Source: Heliocidaris tuberculata (Eukaryota > Echinodermata > Echinoidea > Camarodonta > Echinometridae). From it: a DNA stretch of 64,000 nucleotides. The position numbers and the translations under genes are program-made. Position 1 is the stretch's first letter. The number at the start of each line of letters is the position of its first letter. Shown here one piece after another: positions 34,009 to 47,600 of the stretch. The DNA lies in the NCBI GenBank assembly GCA_025618425.1, contig CM046833.1:36963774-37027773 (forward strand), in the 5' to 3' direction. Under the pieces are notes generated by a model. It worked only from the letters and a program-made list of their open reading frames with translations. It made no database searches and was not told the DNA's origin.

Positions 34009-34206
34009 CAGTGGAAACTCATTAATAAAGAGCTCTAATGTATAACAAGATTCCTGAAATAACAAGGTAATTTTGCTGGCCCTGATCTCTGTTCTTTCAA
34101 TTTCTTTTTGTTATTCTTCTTTTTTCTAACCCTGATATAAGGAGATTCCTGTTCAACAAGGTAATTTTCCTGGTCCCAAGGTCCTCTTTATAGCGAGTTT
34201 CCACTG
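34009..34206. mobile_element. Tc1/mariner-pogo-like MITE
   Basis: CAGTGGAAACTCATTAATAA at the left and TATAGCGAGTTTCCACTG at the right; TA precedes the left end, and the right TA is changed to CA. Same family as 15554-15729. Confidence 0.78.
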
Positions 34207-34755
34207 CATATGCCTAAGAATTTGTTTGGTGACATAGCTACATGGAGCAATTGTGCGATAATTTGAAAGAAAAATATATAACATGATCAAATTATAGATG
34301 TGCATTATTTGCCCTTTCCAACAGTGTTAGCTATAAAATGGTTTGACTTTTGTCCGAATTCCCTCTCCCCCCAAATGAAGTGAATTTTTGAAAATAATAT
34401 GCACACTTTTAATTACATTTAAACTAGAAATCTTCATGATAAATAACATATTTCAACAAATGAACTTGTTTCAGTTTTAATATTATGATGGTAAACTGTT
34501 AATCTATAGACTGTTACACTGCTGCAAACTCCATTTGTTCTCATATTCTTTTATAATCTTTTCCTCTTGTTTGATATTTCTGTTAAACCAAGTGCCACAC
34601 TACATAAATACATGTACAACCATGTGCAACTGCATATGAACGCGACACGGTCAATTTCTCAACCTAAATGGATACAAAAGAATATTTTACAAGCATATCT
34701 ACAATCATATATTCACATTTTATATACAGAGTTGAAGTTCTTTCTACACACTAAT

Positions 34756-37700
34756 CTAATCAGAATCATCTCTATGTCTTGACCTCCTGTGTTTGGTGCT
34801 ACGTCCTTCTTTCGTTGACTTGCCTGTACCTGCAGCTTTCTTGCGTGTCTTGCCTTCGCTCTTGGATCCTCCAAGCAATGGATGGATATCTGAAATACAG
34901 AATGGATAAGATGGTTTTCTGATTTGTGGATTCTAAATTTTCTATTGATGTTAATATTCCTCATTCATTATCAACAGCTATACAGTTAATGCCATGAACC
35001 CTTTCACAACAATGTCTTACATTTTGTGGTTTGGCTCTTTAACTTTTGATTCAAAGCCCTAAAAATATATACCAGATGCAAGATTAGAAGGAACAAAAAT
35101 TGATGCACTCACTGTGTCCATTATTGGGGTTACCATATTGCATTTGATGCCAGGAAAAAAAATAAAAAATTCCTTAAATTGGCAATATTTTGAATAAGTA
35201 AAAATTACTCAATTTCATAAATATGGGCACTTTTCAAAATTTTTGACACAATATCTCTCAATACACATGGTTTTCAGACAAAAACATTATGTAATGAACA
35301 TGCAGCAATTAAAAGAAAAATACAGAGCTGTCAATTTGATCAAGGAACTCTGAATAATGTTGCCCTTACAATTCCTAAATTCTGAATGGGTTTAAATTAA
35401 AAAACGTTTTGCCTACCATCTGATGGTGCTCCCTTGAGGCTGATATCGTGTGTCTTGACTTTCCTCTTCTTAGGTGATACCATGGGAGGCTCCTGGGATA
35501 TCGTTCTCTTAGGAGCTTCAGTTGGGGGAGGTTCATCCGTCTAGGTAAGAATAGAGAAATTGAAATAATAATAAATTGAAATAATAATAAATCTCAGGGC
35601 ACTCTTGTCTGATGACGCTGGTCATAGCCGAGTGGCCACATACATGGTGCTGAAGCATATGAGGTAACCTTCTACACATGGGTGGGGACTGGCAAATGTA
35701 GATTTATGACATTCTCTCTACGAACCACTATACCATGACACCACAGTGCAACTCCACAATAGATGAGTACTTTGTGATTGAGACCAGATAGGTGCAAGCC
35801 AGGATGAAGCATAAACATCTTTAATCACTGCTAATGATATTGAAAGCAATAAAACTGGTATGTTTAAATAAGGTATTGGATCCAAGAAAATCGACGCTGA
35901 AGGCTAAATCGGTGAGCAACAGAGATATCCAATACCTTCCACACATGACTGATTTTATCGTTATCGTCATCGGTGATATGTAACCAGCCCTTTAATTTGC
36001 CTTTCTTGAAGCCTTAGCATGAAATTCTGCAACTATGCCCCAATGTCAACACAAAAGACTCGGTAAAAACCGAAAAGTATCATCTTTTTAGTCCACACCG
36101 ATCTTTGTTGCTTTTTAGTTCATCTTTGGTGAAGGGCAAGGTTTTATATTTAATATAAGTGTTTGAAAGTTTGAAGTCCAACGTTTTAAAGATGTTCAGG
36201 GGGTGTTTTATAAAGCTGTTCGTAAAGTTACGCATGACTTTACGAATGACTTAAATATGACAAGCCAAATGAGATGCTCAATCATTTTGAACTGCATCAA
36301 CTAAAGTTGAATTATGCAGATGTAGATTAACATTCTTATTATAACAAAAAAAATTTAATGCAAAGTATATTTTTCGCCATAATTTAATTGAGGTTATTGG
36401 AAATACAGTCACACTTTGTTAAAACATCAGGAAAAACTTTGGGCATCCTATCTGGCACCTCATATTAAAGTCGTTCGTAAAGTCATGTGTAACTTTACAA
36501 ACAGCTTTATGAAACACCTCCCTGTTGAGGTTCACCATACACTATGTGACATTAAACACTTGGTGAAATACCAAACAGTATACTAGGAATCGATGTAGAA
36601 TGAAAAGTAGAAGGCACAAAAGAAAGAAAGGACATAACAAGGATGGACTTACTGGGTCAGTGTTTGGAGCCCAGGACTGATCCTCTGTATCCTCTACATC
36701 AGGAGCAGTAGGAAGGTAGAGAAGAACATTCTTAGGCTCTTCCTCCTCATCACTAAGAGAAAAGAAAAAGAAAAAATAGAAAACCCTTTAACCTGACAAT
36801 TTGCGGTTTGGCTCAATAACTTTTGATTCAGAGCTCTAACAAATATCTGAAATGCATGAGAAGAAAGAGCACAAATTTCCACACACACTATGTCCATTTT
36901 TGTTGCATTACCATACTGCGTTTATTGCCAAGAATTTTAAAAACGAGAATAACCTTTAAAATCCTTAAATTTGCAACACATTGAGAGGTTCAAAATCATT
37001 GTCTTTATCAAAATTGGCAATTTTTTTTCAACTTTTCAACAAAATCCCTAACCATGTATATTATTTTCAAAGACATTACACCTTATTAGAATCATGTAGC
37101 ACTAAAAGAAAAATACTATTGTTGCCAATTTGAAGAATAAAATATGATCAATTTAGCCCTTAAATAATTCTTGTCCTGAAAGGGTTGAATTCTGTAGGCA
37201 GTTCTAACTGCCACAAGTGTTGACTGAGAAAGGGGAGGGGGCTGGACATAAACTCCCCTCCCCTTGAAGGCATACCTGCCAACCTGCCAACCTGCCATAG
37301 CAACAATTAGGAATATCTAGAGGCAAACTGAGGATACAATGTATTTTTTCTATACTTTTTACATATGAGTTTTTGCATTAAAAAAGAGGAATCTAGATTT
37401 AGGGTTGATAACATTAGCATGAAGGTCGAAAAATAGGAATCATTGCTCTCAAAAGGAATGGTTGGCAGCTATGCCACTGAAAAAAATGTATGATGAGATC
37501 TATTCTTTAGAGAAAGGTTTTTTTTTTTTTTGTACAGAGCAAATGGGAAAGATACTCAAAAGTTAGTCACAGAGATGCCAATTTGTGTTTGTATCTATTA
37601 CAACTTCAAACATTCATAATTTTACAAAATTTTATCGGATTTTCCTCAAACTTTCAACGACCCGTTTTTTCCAAATTTTTATGCTCTTTTCAAAACAAAT

Positions 37701-39373
37701 TTTATTACAGGGTGAACTTCCCCTTTAAAGGGATTGATTAACTTTGCCCAGGATTGAAAAAAAAAATCACTGTTCCAGCTAATGCTGTAATCATAACTGC
37801 AAACCTTCAGGTCAGACAGGAATCGCCTGAGTTTTATAAGCTGATCGGTTGTTTATATATCATGATATTTATGATTGAACAATGATGTTGGGATAGAGTA
37901 CCACCGAACCTTTAAAAACTATTACGGTTCTATCACAGAATGCCATGCAATCCCTATTTCTTCAAGGGCTGGAAACCCGCTCTGAAATCGTCAAGCACAG
38001 GCGCTTGGTTTTTGTGACTGCAGCATGCTGCAGCGCAGCGAAGAAGCCGAGCGACTTGCGCTATAGCGATCGATCGCTTTTTTCTCTTTTTTAGGATAGT
38101 AAACGGGTTCCATTTTCTCTCATACTTTGACATATTCTTAATAATATATGTAGTTAGAGGATTGCACACAATTCACTGGCATTTGAGCTGATTTTTGAAT
38201 TTTTCACAAAGTTAATCAATCCCTTTAACACAACTATAAGTTTTGAATACTAGACTCACCTGCTAATGAATGCTGAGATAGGTTCCACTGTTAAGACATC
38301 TACTTCTTCATCTTCTACATTGTTAGTCTCTGTTTAAAAAAGACACAATGAAAATAAAAACCACATTATTTAATGGCAATCTGCAGTAATAATGCACAAA
38401 GCACTTTTCAACTGGGTGAGTACGAACAATATGACAAACGGGAACAAAAATGTTATGTTGCTTTTTCCCCCAGTAATGAAGCAGACCCTTTTCATCATGA
38501 ATAAAGGAATGAATAGGCTCTGCATTATTCCCAGATATAAATAATATAAGTCAAAACTCTTTTCCAAGTTTTGTTCCTATTCAACCTTTTTTTATGTTAA
38601 CTTATGGACCAGTAGTTTTTGCATAACAATGAACGGGGACAAGTAAAATCAGTGTTCTACATAACAAAGGTTCCACTGGAATTATCAAAACATTTAAATT
38701 TAACCCTTTCATGACAATTGACCACATTTTGTGGTTTGGCTTGATAAGTTTGGACTCAGAGCTCTAAAAAATATACCAGATGCATGAGTAGAAAGAGCAA
38801 ACATTTCTGCACATGCCATGTCCATTTTTGTTACATGACCATATTGCATTTGATGTCAGGAATTTTAAAAAGGAGAATAAGCTTCAAAATCCTTAAATTG
38901 GCAACACATTGAGAGATTCAAAATCACTGTTTTTCATCAAAATTGGCAATTTTTTCAACTTATCGACAAAATCACTAACCATGTTTATTGTTCTGAAAGA
39001 CATTACACCTTATTAGAACCATCTAAAAGAAAAATATTATTGTTGCCAATTTGAAGAACGAAATGTGATCAATTTAGCCCTTGAATAATTCCTGTCCTGA
39101 AAGGGTTAAGTAACTTCTTCTTACCGGTAGGGTCTTCTACTGATTTGTCTTCATCTTCGATGTCAAACTCACTCTCTCTTTCTTCATATTCTACGTTCTC
39201 ATCTAGCTCCTTGAAGTCCGGTGCATACGCACTCCAATTTTCCTGCAGAGAGATTAAAAAAGAATGAGCACAAAATCTCTTATAACCCAAAATATAAACA
39301 AAGGTAAAAAATCTCAAGACAAAAGACAAACTAATGTAAAATCTCTAAAACTATGAATCTTAACAAATAAACA

Positions 39374-39405
<32 letters not shown>

Positions 39406-41644
39406 TCTAAAAGACAAAGAAGAAATTAACATAAATATCACTCATAGAGTGTATTTTTGCATGTCATATGAAGGGTTTACATACATTTAATAAGAGAGGA
39501 AGATGGTATAGTTTTGTTTTCTCCCAAGTCCTGATTTGAGGAAGGAATATTTGATTGTTCATTTGTACAAATCCTATCAGTATCTTTGCTACAATTCAGG
39601 CAATAGAAATCATTTCCTTTTTATGTGTAACCTTGCAACTGTATAGCACCATATCAGGTCACAATATGTTAGGGTCATTCCATGTCACATCACCCAACCA
39701 CCTTCAAACTGGCCCAAATTAGTATATGGGGTAGTTGAGGCTTTTATAGCTGAAATTATAAGTCTCAGCCCCATCTTACAAACGGTTTTTGCACTAAGGA
39801 ATGCGTTCCTCAGACATGTTGGCCAAAAATTGACACCTTTTTTCAATTTATAATAATCATATCACTGTAACTACTGGGTCAATTATGTTGATATTGACAT
39901 ATTTAGAAAGGTAATTACACAAGCAATCTAAATCTTCCATAATTTTCCATGTCCAAATAACATACAGTTCAGTGACCTCTTGATTTTTTGCTTTAACCTT
40001 GAATTTTACCTTGTAGGTCACATAACATGGAAATGAAATTTGGTGAATTGGTAGGTCAAAATATTTTCTACATGACATGACTGGCTCTTAGCCAATCATG
40101 TGATTAGGATTCACATGGCTGATTTACAATGAATGGGACCTACCACTTGGTTCTGAGCCCACACTGACACCACACCACTTGAAACGGAGGCTATGATTGG
40201 TCGAACAGGATGCCAAACAACATCCAATAGCAACTCTCCTCTTGTCCCGTGGAGGATTTTGACGAGGGAGCCAAACTTCTTCTCCCAAAGGTAGAGGGCG
40301 TGCTGCCTAGCAGAACCTGTTCAGATAATGAGAGAGAGAGAGAAAGATAGAGATAAAGATAAGGTTTTGAAATCATCGAGTTAAATCAGATTCACTAAAT
40401 TTTGCTGACAATCACAATCACATTGGAGAAAGATATAGGTACATGGGAATATATAGCCATGTAGGAACAGAATTCGGTAAACCCCCCCCCCCCAAAAAAA
40501 AAAAAAAACAACAAAAAACAAAAAACAAAAACAAAAACAAAAACAAAAACAAAAACAAAACAAAAAAACAAAACAAAACAAAACAAAAAACAAAAAAAAA
40601 AACACACACACACACAAAAACACTGCAGCAAAATAAAAGACAAAGACTCCATGCACATAAATAATCTGAAAATAACACACAGACCACAGAGTATCCATAA
40701 GGGCCTTTGTAGCATGTTTTTACTAATTCCCTTATTTAATACACCAACTTGCCATTTGTTTACATGTCAATGGTCTGTATTTTGCTGCCATGTTTTCTTT
40801 AAAAGGCAGTTTACCTCATCATCTGAATGGGCCTAAACTTACACTCCCAGTAAAGGGGCTCTTGGATCAGAATGCTACTTTTAAAGATGTATGCACCAAC
40901 TACAGACAATAAACTGCAACATTACATTGCTACATTACCTCCAACGATGTACTCTCCATCCCCTGAGAAGCAGCATTTCTTCCATGGTGTCCTATTGACG
41001 AGATCCTGTAGTTTCTGGATCGGTTCAGGCTCTCCGTTCTTCCCACAGGCCAGTACTTCACCGCTCTCATATACACGAATGATTCTATCCGCTGAATTCA
41101 CTAAGAAACAACTGGGAACAAAAAATTTAAAATAAAAATAACATCTTTCCAGTACTACTGTCTTATGTGCAATGTACATGCAATATCTAATATTAAACAC
41201 TTATAAACATTTGCAGAGTTTTCCTTATCATGTTTTACATCAAATTCCTATGGGGATACTACACTACAGTATCAACAGTCATTTTCCTGATCTATTTTGT
41301 CTCATACATTAACAACCACATCTGATATTTTAGTATATCTAATTACTGTATCAAGCCAATAACCCTCCTAGATCGTGGATCAGACAAAATATCAACAAAA
41401 ATTATATTTTTATGTCAGTTTATATTCACTATTCCATAATATCATGACATAATACTTGGTATCGTATATGGGACAAACTTTGGACTTGCCCGTTTGTCAA
41501 CTTACTTGCCCCTACGTGCAAACTCAATAGACTTGATAGCTGTTGTATTGCTCGTCCCGGTGGTTACTTTGAATGAGGCTACTAGCTTACGGGTTCCTGC
41601 ATGAATAACTATGACCTGAAAAAAAAGCAAAACAGAGAGAAAGT

Positions 41645-41675
<31 letters not shown>

Positions 41676-44600
41676 GGGGGGGGGGGAGAGAGAGAGAGAG
41701 AGGAAAGAGAGAGGAGAGAAAGAGAAAGAGAGATAAAGAAGTAAAACACTCATATAAAAAACGTATTGCATGTTAGTCTCCATGTAACTTGCCTCAAGAC
41801 AAAATTGTTTATAGATTTCTGATCTTCATATGGACCTAAAATGGACTGTAAAGCTGTGTACAACACCCCTTAATACTACTATTAATGACTGTTTCTTATA
41901 AAGCGCTTTACGCGTTACAACGTAACTAACAAAAGTGCTTACAGTATCATTATTACCCCTTAGAAATTATACCACATGATTAAAGGAGTTACGTCTTTTT
42001 GAAAAGGGATATTTATCATCCTCGTAAATCACTTTCTGAAAAGTACCCTAAACGGGGATTGCAGTAGGAGTAGTTTTGATACCCTTAACAGGGAAACCTG
42101 TCTAACATCTCTGATTTTTATACCCTTTCCGTGTATCTTCTTCTTATCACATCTGAATTCGATACCCTCTTTCTTGATTTTTTTTTGTTTTTGATATCCT
42201 AAACGCGTAACCCAGGTTACGCGCCTAATGCTGAAAAAGTACCCTTTTCATCCGTTTTCGTGTACGAGGATGATGTACAGGCCTCAAAGAGACACGCCCC
42301 CAGGACATTTTCCTACACATACAGTATCTTAAAAGGATTTCTAAGCAGTGTCAACAAGATAAGGAAGAATAGCATAGGTAGAGAACTGAAAGCTGTAGTA
42401 AGTAGGATGGGAAACAAAGAAATAAAGAAACAATAACACTTAACCCTTTCATGACAAGAATCATTTAAGGGCTACATTGAATATTGATCACATTTTGTTC
42501 TTCAAATTGGCAATAATATTTCTCTTTTATTGCTACATGTACATGGCTCTAATAAGATATAATGTCTTTGAAAACGAGATACATGGTTAGGAACTTTGTC
42601 GAAAAGTTGACACAATTGCCAATTTCGATCTTTAAAAAAAATTGATTTTAAACCTCTCAATATGTTGCCAATGTACGGACTTTAAAGCTTATTTTCCTTT
42701 TTAAAATTCCTGGTGTCAAACGCAATATGGTCATGCAATAAAAAATGGATGGTGTGTGCAGAAATTTTTGCTCTTTCTACTCATGCATGTGGTATACTTT
42801 TTAGAGCTCTGAATCAAAAGTTACTGCGCCAAACCACAAAATGTGGTCAATTGTTTTAAAATGGTTAAATACCTTTCCCTTAGCATTGCCAGCATAGACA
42901 TGATCTCCTTTCCTGTCAAATGATGCGACAATCGTGGTGTCAAACTGGAAAGACAAAAACAACAAAAATGAAATTATATTCATATGAAAACATACACAGA
43001 ATAACAAATACTTCCATAAAATTTTAACCTATAATATTGTAAAAATATTCCTCGATATTCCAAAGCTGACTTTGAAACCAGATAAGCAATTGTCCATTCA
43101 ATCCCTCCTTTACATGCTCAACAAATGAATTACTTATTACGTAATATAAAAATTACCACTACTAGAGAAGAGAGAAATGCAACAACAACAGCAACAAAAG
43201 AAAGAAAAAAAAATATCACATACAAAATATTCTTGTAACAAAGCATCATATGGAAATGGAAATTCTTTCATTTTACTCTACATTCTAAAGAATTTAAATT
43301 TTCAAATTCATCTCCAATTTTACATGACATTAAGAAAAAACAACAGCAACACACATAACAATGAACCACATTGAATTTTACATGTAAGTACAAGGTTTAA
43401 TTAAAAATAACAAAACCACAACACTTTCCAAAATACATCACACTCTGACCGCTTTTTTGTCACATGATAAATTAGTACTATGATAAATACACAATGGAAG
43501 TTATTGCTTACACTTGTTATTATTAGACAATTTATTGACTCTCACTTTCATACTTATTGTGTATGGTTTAGTACTGTTAGTATTTTATTACCCTATTACA
43601 CTGTTCAAGACAATGGCCCAAATTTTGTGGTTTGGCTCAATGACTTTTTAAGTCATTACGAGCCCTAAAAAGATATACCCAGTGGAAAAGAGCACAATTT
43701 TTTTGCATACTCTATTATTGCTGTTGCATTAAAATATTACGTTTGCCAACATTATGGAAATAACAATAACAATCCTTAAATTAGAAACATGTTTAACAGC
43801 AAGTTTAGAATTAACTATTTTTTCCCATGTATTTAGGAAATTTGTAACTTTTTTGACATATTGTCTGTCTCTGTTTATTCAAATTAGAAAATGTTACAAT
43901 AAAAAGTACAAGAATGGTCAAATTGAAGTAGAGAAACCAATCAATTCAGCTCATTACAAGTTCCTGTCCTGAAAGAATATTATTCAAAGTTCTGTGAACT
44001 GGTGATTCACAAGTCAGTGGGAATGCCCTTGACAAGGTGCTCTCTGCCTATGTGTCATGGTTTAACACAATGAAGAGTTGAATCGTTGCTCACAATACAA
44101 AAAGGGATCACGAACTAGAGAGCCCTATTACTCCAACTTTCCATTTTTACAAAATTCTACTCCTACGATGAAAACCCTTACCCTAACCTTAACCCTTTCA
44201 GGACAGGAATTATTTAAGGGCTAAATTGATCACATTTTGTTCTTCAAATTGGCAACAATAATATTTTTCTTTTAGTGCTACATGGTTCAAATAAGGTGTA
44301 ATGTTTTTGAAAACAATATACATGGTTAGAAATTTGTTGAATAGTTGAAAGAAATCGCCAATTTTGATGAAAAACAATGATTTTAAACCTCTCAATGTGT
44401 TGCCAATTTAAGGATCTCAAAGCTAATTCTTGTTTTTAAAATTCCTGGCATCAAACGCAATATGGTCATGCAATAAAAATGGACATAGTGTGTGCAGAAA
44501 ATTTTGCTCTTTCTACTCATGCATCTGGTATATTTTTAGAGCTCTGGATCAAAAGTTATTGAGCCAAACCACAAAATGTGGTCAATTGTCTTGAAAGGGT

Positions 44601-47600
44601 TAATGGAGCATAGAAACTACAGAAACATGCTGGCATGGAGGAATACCGCTTTGATATACTCACATCATCATCCAATGGTACCACATTATATGAGCCATCC
44701 AGATCTAACAGTACTGGTGCATACTTTAAGGGACACACTAAAGCTTTGTTTCTGAAAGCAGAATCAAGAGAAATATTTGTTTATTCATATTTTCAGTAAA
44801 TGTTAATTTCCAGTTTTTCACAAACCAAATTCAGCATTGCAACGCAGAAAGTATGATATCATGATCAATATGAAATGTGGTGAATTCTAAAGAATTTCTC
44901 AACCTATCTTTGTTCCTTATTTGTATATAGACTGGTGATTAAATGTGCATCTTTTCAAAACAAGTAGGCCTATAATGTCAATTTTCATTTTTACATAAAA
45001 ATACTTCTATTCACTACAAAAATTCATCCTGAAAAGAGAGAATTTTTTTCCCCTTTCAATTATTGTTCTGGATTGCAATGACAAATCAGTGCATTTTGAC
45101 AGGGTACATGTATGTTATATGTTTTTGAAAAAAAATCTGAAAAGTATCTTATCCTCTATAAGAGTGAAATGATTTTAATTGTTAATTAAAAAAAAAATCA
45201 AAATTGCCAATTTTCACTGGTGTTTGTAGAAATGTCTCTTGTGTATGCAGCCACCTCTGTGTAGTCACTAACCAATGACATGCTATTATCTTGATTTGTT
45301 ATGAGAATTAAAATATCCGACCCTACAATAAAAGAAAGAAGAAGTTTAAAAACACAATCAATAAACACGTTCTCCAAAACACTGAATATGCAGAGATACG
45401 TGGTGTAATTACCTTGTACTATTAAAGAAAGAAATTCATGTCCATCTGTATTAGGGATTAGTTCTGTGGCATATTCAAAAGGTATATTCTTTCACAGTTT
45501 GATGTTTATGGTTCAGATGTACCTTCCTTGGGCACTTACTACCAATCTGAAGCTAGCAGCCAGTCTTCTGCCAGAAGTTGCCGTTTTGGTAATCGCAATG
45601 TCATAATTTTCAGTGGTCACATCCGAGGAAGGTGTCTAAACCATAGACACTGAAATGATCACAAGCAAACACCATTTGGATGTGTCATAGAATTAATTCC
45701 TAAGGAATTCTTAAGGAAGGTGTTGTGGTCTAGTGGATAAGTCCCTGGACTGCTTTGGAAGCGCATAGAGATGTTATATCATAATGCGATATATGTTATA
45801 CAAGAACAGCATATTATCATTACCTGTTTCTAGGGTGGAACTGAACCCGTAAGACTGGTGAAGGGAACCGATGTCTCTGCTCACAGTCACCTGTAGAGAC
45901 ATCCCATACCGACACGATGTTATCTGTCGATGCACTCAGTAACTTATGGCCATTCCTGCTCCAGCTGTATTAACAAAGTCGCAGACCATGTTAAAAAAAA
46001 GTTGACTTTTGGAAAAATGCACTTATATTTCAAAGAGAACAAGAAATAGATTACAATTTACATTGTGTCAGACCAAATTTCTGCAGCCTCATGTTTCTGT
46101 AGTCCCATGTACTAAGTCTGTTGTGTGCTTTGCTCCTCCATGTGAGTGATTTCCAAGTAAGATGGCATGCAAGTGGGTATCATTTTCAAACATTCTAAAA
46201 CTTCACAATGCACATCTATCTACTACATAATCAATCTTTTGCAGACAGGTGTACAAAAATTCTAGCATGAACACTGCGGCTCTGGGCCCCGTTTCATAAA
46301 ACTTGTTATCTATAACAAGTTACAATAATTGCTATAAGCTACTAAAATAATTGAATCTGATTGGCTGAGAGCAAATTTGTCATAGAAATGGGGCAGTTGT
46401 TATTGATAACAAGTTTTATGAAACAGGGCCCTGTACTGACCTGAGAGAGCAGACTGGATGAACATGAGCACTAATGATCTTGGCAATACCACGAGTCAAG
46501 AAGTCCCAGATCACCACACGTCCATCATTGCATCCTACAGCCAGTAGGGTTCCTCGTTTGTTGAAGGCACATGTCAGAGCCATACTGATACAGTCAAGAG
46601 TGCCATCACTTTCCTGCATACAACAAACAAAATATGTTGTTTTGAACACAGGAGCTCATTTTAACCCATAGCAGTTCAGAGTTTTCATGAGGTTGAAATT
46701 AATCAGTTTTCCCCCAAATTGGCAATATTTTCATTCTTATTTTCCATCTTTCATAGTTTGAAAAAGAATTAAAATGTTTATTAAATGTACCAATGCGAAT
46801 GAAAATTGCTAATTTGTACACAAAAATAGTGATTATATATTTTACACTGCACTGCCAATTTAGAGACTTCAATGATTAGTTACTAATAAATCACGCTTTT
46901 TCTAGAACGGCAAAATGTACTGCATTGGAAACAGACTAAAAATTTTCTGTGATTATTGCTCTTTCTGCTCAGAAACATGTAATTCCTAGCATTCTGGATC
47001 AAATGATAATGCAAAAACGTCTCTAAAGGAGATACTGAACTGCTATGGGTTAAAGTTACGCTAGTAAATATGACTTCCTCATGACAATTATTGTTTTGTT
47101 TTATAACTGATTCATTTGTTTACAAAAGCTTTTTTAAAAATTTCCACAGCTATTTCCCTACCAAAACATTAATCTACACGTGAAAAAAAAAATAACCCCA
47201 AAACAAAAAAACAAAACAAAAAAACAAACTCATTCCAGGTGAAGAAAATGGGTGCCTGGTACGACAAAATTCCCTGAAAGCTTGAGTACCTTATCATGGT
47301 ACCCGGGCTAAAGCTGATGGAATAATAAGATTACAGGGCCATCAAAGATAACAGTATTAATACTGATGATCATTAGGCCACCCTGGGTAAACAAGACATC
47401 ATATTATTATAGTTTGTTTTTATTATCATTATAAACCCAGTTTATAATAATGATACAATTTTATCTTTAATTATTTAACAATCTTACCATATTCACTATC
47501 TAAGACATGAAGTTCTTTTAAAATGTAAAACTAGCAAGAAAACTAAGAAATTGGTAAACAAAGCTTTAATGCTGTCATGACATATGGGATTTATAAGTTT

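Larger units (their letters stand above)
30386..34755. other. Intergenic DNA between OAF and RBBP5 (convergent 3' ends)
   Basis: No coding gene recognised. It contains several transposon copies listed separately. A possible ATTAAA signal for RBBP5 lies on the minus strand at 34476-34481, 275 bases past its stop. Confidence 0.6.

Noticed and set aside
40381..40715. Hydrophobic Phe/Cys/Val-rich minus-strand ORFs resembling membrane segments
   Set aside because: They translate the (CAAAA)n and poly-A tract in an RBBP5 intron; the flanking RBBP5 exons splice across it in phase.
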